Notes: generated from the letters alone by a model not told the origin. Shown: positions 23,930 through 33,642, counted from the first letter of the stretch. The stretch: DNA of 39,312 nt from Mucilaginibacter sp. (GCF_028288225.1 NZ_JAQBOC010000015.1:1-39312); one strand, 5' to 3'. A program made the numbers and translations.

Positions 23930-24949
23930 ATGCTTAACCTACTCATAGACACCTGCGTGTGGCTCGATATTGCTAAAGATGCAGAACAGCAAAGGATTTT
24001 GCGAGTACTTCAGGAATTGATGGAGATGGGAGAAGTGAAACTGTTGTTGCCAGAAACGGTATTAAACGAGTTCAATAATAATAAGGAAAGAGTTATCAAA
24101 GAAAGTAACCAAAGCCTTGCCAGCGCCATCAAGCGGACAAAAAGGGTGGTAGAAAGACTGGGTTCAAGCGATGTACGACAATCAACTTTAGATGAACTCG
24201 ACGATATTAATTTTAAAATCACACATATACCTAATTCGACAGCCAATAGTGTTGAAGAAATCGAGAAATTATTCTACAAAATAAATCTGCTGCCTGCAAC
24301 TGAAATCATCAAATTAAATGCCGCAACAAGGGCGGTTGACAAACGTGCGCCTTTTCATAAAAACAAAAACAGTTTTAATGACGCCATCATTATTGAAACC
24401 TATGGTGCGCAAATCCAAGAAAGCGTTACGAAAGATGAATACTTCGCGTTTGTAACGCATAATACCGCAGACTTCAGTTTACCAAATGGCAATCAAAAAA
24501 AACCGCATCCTGATTTTGCGACTTACTTTGACCAATCCGATACGTCTTATTATTATATCAATCTTGCGGAAGCTTTAAGGGACATTAGCCCTGATTTAGT
24601 ATCCGACTTAATGATTGAACAGGAAGATTGGGAAATCCCGCCCAGGGAACTTTCGGAAATCATCAAAGAAGAGAATAAACTGTTTGATATTATTTGGTAT
24701 CACCGCTATAAAATGCGTGTTTATCGCATAACAGAAGAAGTAAACGCTTCGTCGGAAATTAAAAACAAGCAGGAAGAAATAAGAAGGCAGGTTTTAGAAG
24801 TGGCGATAACGGCAGCAAAAAAGATCGAAAAGAGGTATGGCAAGAAAAATCTTGGTCCCTGGGACGATTTTGAATTGGGCATGTTACATGGTAAAATGTC
24901 GGCCTTGCGCTGGGTACTTGGTGATGAGTGGGATTTCTTGGATACTTAA
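23930..24949 (+). CDS. DUF4935-type PIN-domain protein
   Basis: 339 residues. The N-terminal PIN domain has D7 in LLIDTCVWLDIA, E47 in LPETVLNEF, D151 in NSFNDAIIIETYG and the FVTHNTADFS strand (173-183) with D181. These residues would hold the catalytic metal of an RNase. The layout, with an insert before FNDA and a long helical C-terminus (about 215-339, rich in E/K), fits the DUF4935 family. It is alone on the plus strand and divergent from the GHKL-STAS-PIN unit across 166 bases. It may be an independent growth-arrest or defence nuclease. Confidence 0.75.
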   Translation: MLNLLIDTCVWLDIAKDAEQQRILRVLQELMEMGEVKLLLPETVLNEFNNNKERVIKESNQSLASAIKRTKRVVERLGSSDVRQSTLDELDDINFKITHIPNSTANSVEEIEKLFYKINLLPATEIIKLNAATRAVDKRAPFHKNKNSFNDAIIIETYGAQIQESVTKDEYFAFVTHNTADFSLPNGNQKKPHPDFATYFDQSDTSYYYINLAEALRDISPDLVSDLMIEQEDWEIPPRELSEIIKEENKLFDIIWYHRYKMRVYRITEEVNASSEIKNKQEEIRRQVLEVAITAAKKIEKRYGKKNLGPWDDFELGMLHGKMSALRWVLGDEWDFLDT

Positions 24950-24958
24950 TCTTTGCCA

Positions 24959-25668
24959 TTAGCTTTGTACATCGCATTTTTTACAACTATAACCTTGCGA
25001 AATACTTTCAAACGGGAGGTACCCGTATAAGGCTTCAGTATAATAATCCGTAAACAGGAAATGGTCGCCGGTAAAAATTTCACACTTCGGGCAGGTATTG
25101 GACAAATATGCTTTTCCTACCGTTTTGCTGTGATTATTTTTGATGACTACGCCTTTAGTACCGGCGGTAGCTAATTCTTGTTCTGAAAATCGATCAGGCC
25201 CGGCATCATAGCCGCCCCAGTCGATTACCGCTACTTTCATGACATTTCCAGCAGTCAGCATCAATAACCATAAGATTTTTCTCCTGCTGAAAACCGCCGC
25301 AATTTTTGCATTTCGGCAAGTAACTACAAATTTGGGTTTCTGCAAACAATCGAAAAGGTTCCCGTCGTTGTCCGGCGGCGCAATTTGCAGGTAAGCCGTA
25401 TCTGTCAGCCGGTATTTTTCGGAAAGTACAGTGTTTAATTTTTTGTTTTTGGAAACGCACAGACACTCAATAATACATCATTTACACCCAAAAACTGTAT
25501 CAATCGATCTTTACCCGGCACTACACGGACAGCACGAACTTTGCTTAATAAATCTGTTGTGTGAAGTTTCCGGCAATGCGAACACTTCCATTCATTGGGT
25601 AGCGCTTTACGATTGATCAAATGGTCGTTAAGGATGGCTAAAGTTTGTTTTAATGCAGTTACTGGCAT
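24959..25668 (-). pseudogene. Zinc-ribbon protein gene broken by frameshifts
   Basis: Three overlapping frames make sense only when joined: WKCSHCRKLHTTDLLSKVRAV (first frame), KLNTVLSEKYRLTDTAYLQI and on to CLQKPKFVVTC (second), PKCKNCGGFQQEKNLMVIDA with DCWKCHE (third), then MKVAVIDWGGYDAGPDRFSE to the stop, with CPKC and CKKC. The C-x2-C pairs mark zinc ribbons, and the opening resembles a family of nuclease-like proteins with a C-x2-C-x-x-L-H start. At least three frame changes are needed, the first in an A-run near 25440. ATG 25668 lies 2 bases after the TIR-like stop, so it was the last gene of that operon. Sequencing error is an alternative explanation. Confidence 0.6.
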
Positions 25669-25670
25669 GG

Positions 25671-26501
25671 TCAACGACTATAATTATGTTGAAAAGCTTT
25701 ATTGATATCCAATTTCAATCCCGCTTGCTTCAGTTCTTTTGCAAGCAGCAGTTTCCAACCATCTGCCTCATCATACTGGATATACAAAACGCCATCATAA
25801 TCGGAAGGCGTTTCAACAGGCCCTTTTAAAATACCACAAACTTTATCTCGTCCTATTCTTCCGATGAAATAACCCAATTCAAAAATTACATTTTGGCGTG
25901 CCCGGAACCGTTGCTGATCAGGTTCAACTTTTATGGAGCGGCCAACATCATCAGGAGTAAGCAGTACGACGGCAAAACCGACATCAGCGTGCGCTTCAAA
26001 TTTTTCAATGATCGTTTGCCCCTGATTACTTTGCTCATGCAGAATGATCACTTCGAGCCCCATTTTTTCGAGGTATCTCGCTGTTTTCTCTTTCAGTTCG
26101 TTATCATGCCCATGTACTAAAAATATTTTATTAGAGCTTATTTTCTTTTGCTTTACCGCAGGAATTGATTTGGGCTCCGCCGAAAATTCCGGTTCGCTTT
26201 CAATAACACCCAGCGTTGCATCCAATATATCTATGATGACCGTTGTCAAATCCATTCCGTAAGGCGCCTCGAATATCATATCGAAAGGATTTGCATTAGA
26301 ATATTTATAGCCGCCTATCATTGGTGGAGGGGCTATGGTTACCAATTTCATAGTCCCTGCCTTATTGGCGATTTGCTGGATTTTATGAATGCTTTTGCTG
26401 ATAGACGACCGCAGCGCCATGGTCGGATTACGATTGTATTTAATTAATAAGTTGCGAAATTCGTTAATTTGATCGGTGTAGGTTTGCTGTTTTGAATTCA
26501 T
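25671..26501 (-). CDS. TIR-like (CAP12-type) nucleotide-binding protein
   Basis: 276 residues from ATG 26501; the frame is open upstream but only to a TTG. The N-terminal half (about 1-115) is helical and then linker-like. The C-terminal part has the TIR-like pattern of the CAP12/PF10137 family: NKIFLVHGHDNELKEKTARYL, LEVIILHEQ, the helix QTIIEKFE with the expected catalytic Glu, VGFAVVLLTPDDVG and RARQNVIFELGYFIGRIG. Relatives degrade NAD+ in bacterial immunity once activated by a signal molecule or a partner. Here there is no cyclase gene, so a protein partner from the upstream genes is the likely trigger. The start lies 26 bases after the stop of the 500-residue gene. Confidence 0.82.
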   Translation of the reverse strand: MNSKQQTYTDQINEFRNLLIKYNRNPTMALRSSISKSIHKIQQIANKAGTMKLVTIAPPPMIGGYKYSNANPFDMIFEAPYGMDLTTVIIDILDATLGVIESEPEFSAEPKSIPAVKQKKISSNKIFLVHGHDNELKEKTARYLEKMGLEVIILHEQSNQGQTIIEKFEAHADVGFAVVLLTPDDVGRSIKVEPDQQRFRARQNVIFELGYFIGRIGRDKVCGILKGPVETPSDYDGVLYIQYDEADGWKLLLAKELKQAGLKLDINKAFQHNYSR

Positions 26502-26527
26502 AATTGTAAAGATTGCAAATAAAAATA

Positions 26528-28030
26528 TCAATAGGCGCTCGGGTTTTTAAGGTTTCCGTCGATAATAATCACCGCGATTTTTGAAGTTGTCGGCGCTGTT
26601 TCATGGCCATGAAATACGGCTGGTATCATGAATACATTATTTGCTGCCGGAGCAGAAGGCAAAGTTTTCGTTGTCAGATCAAGTATGCAAAGTATGGCTA
26701 GATCAGCGGAAACTGCCGATGCATAGACAGACGGCTGCCGTTTGTACTGATCGACCATTTTTACCCTGTCAGCTACCGTTTTCTCCACTTTCAATTCCGC
26801 TATAATATTCGAGTAACGAATTTCGACACGCCCCCCTGCAACATGACCTTCTTTTACTATGTCGCCGCCGATCACTGGATTAGCGGATAAGTAAGTAATC
26901 AGGCGATCCCGGAAATCATCTTCTGATAATTTGTTGATGGTTTTATAAATACCGTGTAAAGCGCAATAACCGGCATAATTTAATATCCCCGAAAGCAAAA
27001 TGATAAAGTGATCAAGTTCTTGACTGTCAATATCCGGCAAGTCTTTCTTTATTTCTAAACCAATGTCCCAGGCTTTTTTATTGAGCTTGCTGAATCCCGT
27101 TGGGTATTTAAAAGTCTTTTCATCAATAACCTGTGTGATCAATTCATCGTACCCTATAAGATGCGGGTAAGTTGGTTCCCCGGTTGCAGATATCAATTGG
27201 GCCATCAACCTGATAGCTATAGGCGGGGCAAAAGTATTCTGCCCGTACTTAAAAATTACCTGTCCCCTGATCGAATACGAGAGCTCTTTTGTCAATTGAA
27301 TTTCCGGGAGTGACAGTACAAAAAAATCGTCTCCGGTAGTGCTCACGTGCCGAATGATCAATTTGCTATAATTCTGCGGCAATCGATTAAGTTTGATTAC
27401 GCCATTTATAGTGTATTGAGTTTCAGGTTTGAGTACTTGTGGGTTTGCCCACGACTCATTGTCTGTGGAAAATTGAACCGATAACAATAATGGCTCCGCT
27501 TCTTTTTCTTTTTCACTATCAGGAGATGAAATGTGCCGCTGGAAATGTGCATAAGGGTTCGTTTCGACGCCATGAATGAATGGCAGGCGAAGCATGGCAA
27601 AATCATCAATTTTATTGTAGAAGTCTGTTAGTTGGTCACAATTACTTATCCCAGCTGCAAGTTTGTTCATTTCTCCTACCGATGGCCTGGAACTATCCAG
27701 TTTACCAGCAAGCTCTGTAAGATGGGCCAAATTAAATTGATTGGCTTTTTTCATCGCCTCGGCTGTATTTTCGCCCGATTTAAGCGCCTGTAGATAGGCT
27801 GCCTGGAATTTGGCAACAACAAAAAAGTATTCCATAAACTGAAAGTACGGTTCGTCAAAAGTATCCGTGGCGTTTGCTATCAAGTCTTTAACAACCTCAA
27901 TGATGGCGTCCAGCTTTTCTAAAATACCCGTCAGTCCGACTTTGTTGCCGGGATACAGGGCTAGCTTCAATTCTTTTAATTTGAATTGGGCCTGGGTAAA
28001 TTCCGGTGAGCTATTGCGATTAAAATACAT
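26528..28030 (-). CDS. PD-(D/E)XK-like protein downstream of HEAT scaffold
   Basis: 500 residues. The N-terminal 160 residues are helical. The middle (about 180-290) is beta-rich, with VSTTGDDFFVLSLPEIQL. The C-terminal region has a restriction-enzyme-like pattern, GGRVEIRYSNIIAELKVEK (399-417), in which E403 would stand for the usual Asp and E412-x-K414 for the E-x-K pair; Q428 and a strand LAILCILDL follow. This fits a PD-(D/E)XK fold, but the first acidic residue is a Glu, so activity is uncertain. Its start overlaps the end of the HEAT-like gene by 11 bases, so the two are coupled. I recognise no named family. Confidence 0.55.
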   Translation of the reverse strand: MYFNRNSSPEFTQAQFKLKELKLALYPGNKVGLTGILEKLDAIIEVVKDLIANATDTFDEPYFQFMEYFFVVAKFQAAYLQALKSGENTAEAMKKANQFNLAHLTELAGKLDSSRPSVGEMNKLAAGISNCDQLTDFYNKIDDFAMLRLPFIHGVETNPYAHFQRHISSPDSEKEKEAEPLLLSVQFSTDNESWANPQVLKPETQYTINGVIKLNRLPQNYSKLIIRHVSTTGDDFFVLSLPEIQLTKELSYSIRGQVIFKYGQNTFAPPIAIRLMAQLISATGEPTYPHLIGYDELITQVIDEKTFKYPTGFSKLNKKAWDIGLEIKKDLPDIDSQELDHFIILLSGILNYAGYCALHGIYKTINKLSEDDFRDRLITYLSANPVIGGDIVKEGHVAGGRVEIRYSNIIAELKVEKTVADRVKMVDQYKRQPSVYASAVSADLAILCILDLTTKTLPSAPAANNVFMIPAVFHGHETAPTTSKIAVIIIDGNLKNPSAY

Positions 28031-30698
28031 TTGCTGCAGCGTTTAGGTTGTTAAGTTTTTCAGTTTGATTAAAGGCCAATTCACTCGCCGCCAATAGTTG
28101 CCAGAATTCAATGTTACGTCTAATGCGTTTGTTGGCTTCCACGTCTTCAAATTGAATTTTGAGATTTATAGTAACCTCTTGAAGTAATGAGTAGCACTCA
28201 AAATAGCCTAGAACATCTAATATCTGCGCAATTTCAAAATGCCGCTCCATCGCTGTTCCGGGTAAATTAAGCAATTCGCGGAAATGTGCTTCCTGAGCAA
28301 TAACAAATTTTCTGTCCAGGTGATGCATCTTAAAATAAAAGTCCAGACGGTCATCTTGTCCGCCGCCATTATAGGGAAACCGTATCAAAAAAGAAAGCAC
28401 ACCTTCCAGCCAAAGTGCAGCAACCTCGGGTGTTCTTTTTGCCAAATACCACAACTTTTCGAGTTGTTCTTTGGCTTGATAATAATCACCGGTTTTAATT
28501 CGCGGACTGATAAAGTTTGCAGGAATCTTGTAAAGCGCTTCAGGCTGGTCGGCTACGAAAGAAAGCACCTGGTCAATCACTGCTGACAGTTTTGCGTCAT
28601 CGTTCTCTTTAGAATAAATGTCAGCAATCCGGACCAATAAGACGGCCATATCGTATTGCTGGCGGTCGTTCATAAATGGGCGAAGCTTATTCGCAATTTC
28701 AATAGCGTTGCTTATAACGAACGCCCAGGTAGTGTACAAAGCATCTTTATGAATTTGCAGGTGTGCCGCAGTGATTCTTTCAGGATAATTACCAGCAACT
28801 GTGCCTAATATGACCAATGCTAGTCCTTTAACGCCGGGATCGCTATCTTGTAGGAAAACATCAAAAAGATCCCAAAGCGAAGAGGTCACCAGCATTGGGA
28901 ATTTGTCAAATATTTTGTCTAGGAACCGTAAAGCAATGTAGCGTATGTTTTTAGAATCGGGGTCCAGCAGGTGCGTATACAGCTGCGGCATAAAACCGGC
29001 CAGTACTACCGGGTCTTTACCATAATCCGTGACGATGGTAATCAGCTCCCGCTTGTATTGCTCATTTTTAACAGAACTAATTTCAGGGATAACTGAATAT
29101 ACTTTAGGGAGATTTTGCTGCGGGGCTGTTTTACATAACTCGCCAATGATCCGTTTAGTTTCCTGGTACCGACTATGAATCTCATGCTGCAAATTTTCGA
29201 TTTCATAGAAGCCCTTACCAACCAAATAGTTAAATGTGGTACGTTCCCCCGGCTCTTTGTCTTCCAGTTCTTTTTGATAATATTTAAACAGGGCCTCTTC
29301 CTCAGCGACTTTGGACAGGTAGCCTAAAAAGCCGTCAAAACGATTCTGGAATAATTCGGGCCTTTGTTGGACAAAATAAGACAGCTCATGTCTTGCCGCC
29401 GTCTTGACCTCTTCCGCTACATTGCTGTTGAGGATATCACCGATCAGCTCATCCACGAGGGCTGCTGTGATCTCGGGATGGTTATCTGCAAAAGCCCTGT
29501 CATCTATTAATTTGATGCTTAACCTTGGCAATAGCGCTTTTGCAGCAACCGAAAGCTTTGCTTTTTCCTTTTTTAAGCAGTCCCACGTACCAGAAGGATC
29601 GTGGTTAAAGAGCACATGTACGGTTTCCAACGTAACCCCGTCGGCAGACTCTTCATATTGATCATCAGTAAACTCGAGCGACCGAATAACTTCAGTTGTT
29701 AAGTCAGTGACAAATTCCGGCAGCGATGGTAACAGTCTTTGCAGTAATAAGTCAATATTGATCCGCTTATTTTTTTCATTGACAGCCAGGTGCTGCCTGA
29801 AAATAATTTTTAGTTGCTCTGGTGCTGTTTTGCCTAATTTGATTAGTAATTGTTCTGCATTTTGAAAATTCCTTTCGGGATCAGCCGGCTCACTGATAAA
29901 TCGCTTGTACCAAAGCCGGTTAATCAGGTTATCGATGGTTGCTGTATAATCGTTAATGTTATCCTGATCAATATAAGTATTCAGTACTTTAGCCACCTTG
30001 TCAAAATGCGGAGAAGTGCCAATCTGTTCTTTCGCCAGGTCAAACGCATTAATGGGTAAATATCTTCTACCGGCCATTACCGCGCAGGCCGCATCAATAC
30101 AATCTGCCCCGGCTTTTTCATCGTCAAAGTACATTAAAAGGACATTTAGTGCATCATCACTAAAAAAAGAAGGGTCGAGCAATGCGGCGGCGGCAAGTTT
30201 GGCTGCGATTGTCGTGCGTTGATCTTCATCTGCCAGTTCGGCTAGCAGTTTAAGGATCGATAATTGGGTTGTATTGGCATTCTTCTTTCCTGCCGCGATC
30301 AACATATTGGTTTCCTGCTTGATCTTTTCTGCAAGAATTGTTTTTTGCTTTGCTTTCTCCAATTGCTCGTCTGAACGCTTTTGTAATTTGGCGAGGACGA
30401 CGTCTCCATAGTTCGGTTCACGACGGGCTTGGTGAAACTTGCATGTTATACAATTGCGCCCGATAAACTCTTCAGCAACTACCGACACACGCAGCCAGTC
30501 CGCAGGAAAAGCCGCATGTTGGCAATCAAGTTTTACACCATTGGCGAAACCATACATTTCTGCTACCATTCCACGTGCATAACCCTGGACATTCAAATGA
30601 ACACACCAATTTTCCACCTGCGGCATCAGCTCCGCGTTTTCACGGCCAATCTCTTTGATCTCGTCAATGTTTTTTTGAATGCTGTCTATTTTGACCAT
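28020..30698 (-). CDS. Large Cys/His + HEAT-like repeat protein
   Basis: 892 residues. The N-terminal 100 residues hold paired metal ligands: C32-x-H34, C59-x-H61 and C83-x2-C86-x2-H89. The surrounding text (CQHAAFPADWLRVSVVAEEFIGRNCITC) looks like a compact zinc-binding domain. The rest is almost entirely amphipathic helices, with repeat-like units such as SKNIRYIALRFLDKIFDKFP and DPGVKGLALVILGTVAGNYP, typical of HEAT/ARM solenoids. Such proteins act as scaffolds or target sensors. It opens a tightly packed set (HEAT, PD-(D/E)XK-like, TIR-like, zinc ribbon), so a sensing role upstream of the TIR effector is plausible. No named family is recognised. Confidence 0.65.
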   Translation of the reverse strand: MVKIDSIQKNIDEIKEIGRENAELMPQVENWCVHLNVQGYARGMVAEMYGFANGVKLDCQHAAFPADWLRVSVVAEEFIGRNCITCKFHQARREPNYGDVVLAKLQKRSDEQLEKAKQKTILAEKIKQETNMLIAAGKKNANTTQLSILKLLAELADEDQRTTIAAKLAAAALLDPSFFSDDALNVLLMYFDDEKAGADCIDAACAVMAGRRYLPINAFDLAKEQIGTSPHFDKVAKVLNTYIDQDNINDYTATIDNLINRLWYKRFISEPADPERNFQNAEQLLIKLGKTAPEQLKIIFRQHLAVNEKNKRINIDLLLQRLLPSLPEFVTDLTTEVIRSLEFTDDQYEESADGVTLETVHVLFNHDPSGTWDCLKKEKAKLSVAAKALLPRLSIKLIDDRAFADNHPEITAALVDELIGDILNSNVAEEVKTAARHELSYFVQQRPELFQNRFDGFLGYLSKVAEEEALFKYYQKELEDKEPGERTTFNYLVGKGFYEIENLQHEIHSRYQETKRIIGELCKTAPQQNLPKVYSVIPEISSVKNEQYKRELITIVTDYGKDPVVLAGFMPQLYTHLLDPDSKNIRYIALRFLDKIFDKFPMLVTSSLWDLFDVFLQDSDPGVKGLALVILGTVAGNYPERITAAHLQIHKDALYTTWAFVISNAIEIANKLRPFMNDRQQYDMAVLLVRIADIYSKENDDAKLSAVIDQVLSFVADQPEALYKIPANFISPRIKTGDYYQAKEQLEKLWYLAKRTPEVAALWLEGVLSFLIRFPYNGGGQDDRLDFYFKMHHLDRKFVIAQEAHFRELLNLPGTAMERHFEIAQILDVLGYFECYSLLQEVTINLKIQFEDVEANKRIRRNIEFWQLLAASELAFNQTEKLNNLNAAANVF

Positions 30699-30841
30699 GT
30701 TTAGGCTTGCAAGCGGTTAATCTTCAAATTTACCGAATTAGTTTTAGGAACACAGATGAAACATTTGAAAGCCTCACTATCGACGCGAAACTCAATGGTT
30801 TTCGGACGCTATAATTCGACGGAAAGATAGTGGCACTGCGC

Positions 30842-31870
30842 TCAACGCTTAGAAAGATTATTCAGCCACTCGTTTATGTCAATACCTAGGGGAATGCCTA
30901 CGAGATTTTCCGTTGGAAAAATCATTGAGAGCCCCAGGTTATTTGTTATTGACTCCTTTGAGGAAAAGATTGCTGTGTAGTAAGAACGCACGATGTCGTC
31001 AATAGGATTATTGATATCAAACTGGGCATAGGGAACTATTGGCGCGGCATTAAAATCATCCTCAGGTAGCAACCTTTTAAATCCAGGCAAGTTAACCTGA
31101 AAGATTTGGTCAATACAATACAGGCAAAAAATATGTTGCGGTAATTTAGGGTTGTCGACATTAGCCTTTTTCTCAAACAATAAGCCAAATGGCCTGGCCA
31201 GCACTAGGTCTGTTTCGGTAACGGTCACTCTTTTTAAATGGTCGAACCCCGTTATATCATCCATCTCCATCAGGAAACGAAATCCAAGTTCGTAATCAGG
31301 AACAGCCCCGGCTGGTAAATTCCCCAAGGCCATTTTTAAGAGCGCGCGATAGATGCTTTCGGGTTTGTACTTTTGTGACTCCAGGCTGATGTTTGCTTTG
31401 CCGTTTTGCATATCAACATGAAATTCGCCACTATTAGGATTTGTATTTTGAACCCATAAAAAATCGTTCCCCAGGCTTTTAACCTTGACTCCCCCTTTGG
31501 CCGATTGAAAGCCAGGGGCTTTTACGTCGGTACGCAAATGATTGATCGTTCTGGATATGCCCAAATAGGCAGCCAGATCATTTTCCGCCCTTTTGAAAAA
31601 TTGGTTACACTGATCGCATTCATCAATCGAAAAAAAATTGTTTTGACCAAGCAAGTTGGAGATTAGGTGCGTATCCTGTCTAAAAGTTGTTTTTCCTTTT
31701 TTCTTTTTGCAGAAGCGGCATTCAACGGTTAACCGCTTTTGCTTTTTAGATTCTCCGCGATTAGGCAGTAAAGTCCCCTGGTAGGTTACGGGCTCATACA
31801 ATTCCATAAATTCAGCATTGAGCTGCCGCTGTTCTTTTGAAACATACACCGTTCGCACCTGTTTATTCAT
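30842..31870 (-). CDS. HNH endonuclease-domain protein
   Basis: 342 residues. HNH-type zinc finger: C51-x2-C54 (CRFCKKKKGKTTF), H68 in QDTHLISNLLG and ECDQCNQFF with C85, C88 and N89. This is the HNH_5-like arrangement often seen in Bacteroidota defence regions. Metal-dependent DNA (or RNA) cleavage is expected. The remaining 240 residues, including FRFLMEMDDI and LARPFGLLF, have no recognised domain and may sense or bind a partner. It lies 34 bases after the PD-(D/E)XK gene at 31905, so the two are probably one unit; the HEAT-like gene follows after 143 bases. Confidence 0.75.
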   Translation of the reverse strand: MNKQVRTVYVSKEQRQLNAEFMELYEPVTYQGTLLPNRGESKKQKRLTVECRFCKKKKGKTTFRQDTHLISNLLGQNNFFSIDECDQCNQFFKRAENDLAAYLGISRTINHLRTDVKAPGFQSAKGGVKVKSLGNDFLWVQNTNPNSGEFHVDMQNGKANISLESQKYKPESIYRALLKMALGNLPAGAVPDYELGFRFLMEMDDITGFDHLKRVTVTETDLVLARPFGLLFEKKANVDNPKLPQHIFCLYCIDQIFQVNLPGFKRLLPEDDFNAAPIVPYAQFDINNPIDDIVRSYYTAIFSSKESITNNLGLSMIFPTENLVGIPLGIDINEWLNNLSKR

Positions 31871-31904
31871 TATTTATAAAATTACGGATAATCAAGTATA
31901 CCAT

Positions 31905-33593
31905 CTACCTTTTTACGCGGTTATTTTCCTTTGCCCCAAAAGCCTCAAAAATAGGTACGACCCGTTTTCTCACTATTGAATAATCGTGTTTGATATGATT
32001 GCGGTTAAGTGTGTTATAAAACGGCGGCAGAAATCGGGAGCGAAGATTATACGATAAAAGCGACCAAAGATGGTCGGGGTTTTTATTCAATGCTCCCTGC
32101 ATTTGCTCCAAATCGCCAACGTGCATTAAATTCAGGCGATAAACGTAGATACCTTTCCGCTTATAATCACTGCCCAACAATTCCCGGAACCTTTTATTGA
32201 AAACCTCCGCCATTAACGGAGCCTGCAAAGCCTTATCGTTAAATATAATTACCGGCCAAATTCTAATTTTATTTTGTGAATCAAATTCCGGATCGACGAC
32301 TTGTGCGGTGGTGGCAATATTTTTAATATTATTTACTAGTTGGTCAACACCAAAACTTTCAAAAAATTTGTCACGGTCGTTTTTGTATAACGCGTCAATC
32401 GTTCCGCCGTACTTTTCGTTATCATACAGAGACACTGATTTTACTTCAGCCAATAGCACTTTGCGAAAATGCCTGATGTAAATATCACTGCCTTCTCCTT
32501 CCTGCTTTTTTGTTTTGATCTTTAACTCATTAAACATTTTAATAACGTAATCTCCGCGCTGATAAAATGAATAATTAAAGATCTCCCGGACATAATCCTC
32601 AAAAAAATAACCAATGATTGATTTATAATCCTGGAACTTAAATTCCTTACCATTGGATTTATTTTTTCCTTTCAGGTAGTCGAACCAAAAATCGTTAATG
32701 AACTGTTGATAGGCTTTATCTAATAAAATACTATTATCAGCAAGCACATAGTGTCCTTTGTCACGGTGATAAAAAGGACCTCTGCGAATGTCTAATAATT
32801 TAATGGTTTCCGCCTGGTCAAATCTTTTAGATAGTATATCAAACAGGAATTTCAGGGCGTGGTCTTCCTGAATAATATAATAAAAATTCATGTCTTTATT
32901 CAGGTGCTCGTTTGCAAAAAACATTTGAAGAAGTTCAAAAATAAACCGCTCATAGGAAATGGTATAAACTTCATTGAAGTAAGCTGTTAAATGATCTTTT
33001 AATTCAGCATTAGATACGAAATAATCCATCAGCTTTAAACCCCTGTGCATAATGTATAAGGGATCATTAAGCAATATCGATTCACCCAATGGAAGAAGTT
33101 TAGGATTTAACGACTCAAAAGTCACCGTCTCACCCTCTTTTGGTTGCTTTTGCTTACTTATGTGCTCATTTACACAAAACAAATACTGCAACAGTGGTTC
33201 CCATACCGGGGGTGACATTTTATAATCAGGGATGACCGCAATATCAGACCTTAACACTTCCTCTATTCCAAACATACAGGATTGTCTGCTGAACAGATTA
33301 GTTTTCTTACCATCGACCAATTGGTTGATTGCGGTAATATATTTATTAGCCAATCTTTTATCACCGCCACAAAAATAAAGTAACTCCCGCTGCTGTGCGT
33401 AAATTGAAGAGTCTACTTCTTTGGAGAAACGCCCCTTTAAACGAAAGTTCAAACCAGCAAGTTCAGCAATGATATGATCCTTTGATATATTCTTGATCAG
33501 GCCGAGCCGATTAGTCGGCGAATCGACGCCCAAGATGTCTTTGTATCCTAAAACTACATTGGAAGTAGGTAAGGTGCTGATCCTTCGTTTCAT
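31905..33593 (-). CDS. PD-(D/E)XK nuclease-like protein
   Basis: 562 residues. The first 300 residues are helical and unrecognised. A nuclease core follows: E332 in IIGYFFEDYVREIF, D370 in EGEGSDIYI and E383-x-K385 in VLLAEVKSVSL, the order and spacing of a PD-(D/E)XK fold. After it come DQLVNNI, RIWPVIIFNDK and a C-terminal region. The gene is the first of the minus-strand run, with a likely terminator and a repeat-rich spacer upstream. Together with the HNH gene it could form a two-nuclease restriction system, but no methylase is nearby. How self DNA would be spared is not evident. Confidence 0.65.
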   Translation of the reverse strand: MKRRISTLPTSNVVLGYKDILGVDSPTNRLGLIKNISKDHIIAELAGLNFRLKGRFSKEVDSSIYAQQRELLYFCGGDKRLANKYITAINQLVDGKKTNLFSRQSCMFGIEEVLRSDIAVIPDYKMSPPVWEPLLQYLFCVNEHISKQKQPKEGETVTFESLNPKLLPLGESILLNDPLYIMHRGLKLMDYFVSNAELKDHLTAYFNEVYTISYERFIFELLQMFFANEHLNKDMNFYYIIQEDHALKFLFDILSKRFDQAETIKLLDIRRGPFYHRDKGHYVLADNSILLDKAYQQFINDFWFDYLKGKNKSNGKEFKFQDYKSIIGYFFEDYVREIFNYSFYQRGDYVIKMFNELKIKTKKQEGEGSDIYIRHFRKVLLAEVKSVSLYDNEKYGGTIDALYKNDRDKFFESFGVDQLVNNIKNIATTAQVVDPEFDSQNKIRIWPVIIFNDKALQAPLMAEVFNKRFRELLGSDYKRKGIYVYRLNLMHVGDLEQMQGALNKNPDHLWSLLSYNLRSRFLPPFYNTLNRNHIKHDYSIVRKRVVPIFEAFGAKENNRVKR

Positions 33594-33614
33594 AATAACT
33601 ATAAAAATAGCAAT

Positions 33615-33642
33615 AAAAGGCCGCCATTGCTGGCAGCCTTTT
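33615..33642. terminator. Bidirectional terminator-like hairpin
   Basis: AAAAGGC-C-GCCA-TTGC-TGGC-A-GCCTTTT: a stem of 12 positions with one mismatch and A/T tails on both sides. It lies 22 bases upstream of the start of the gene at 33593 and would end transcripts arriving from 34040. Confidence 0.55.

Noticed and set aside
24010..24246. Open frame antisense to the DUF4935 PIN gene
   Set aside because: Ser/Leu-rich shadow of a clear PIN-domain coding sequence.
25671..26501. CBASS system, because of the CAP12-type TIR protein
   Set aside because: No CD-NTase (cyclase) gene is present among the neighbours; the TIR gene is coupled to different partners.
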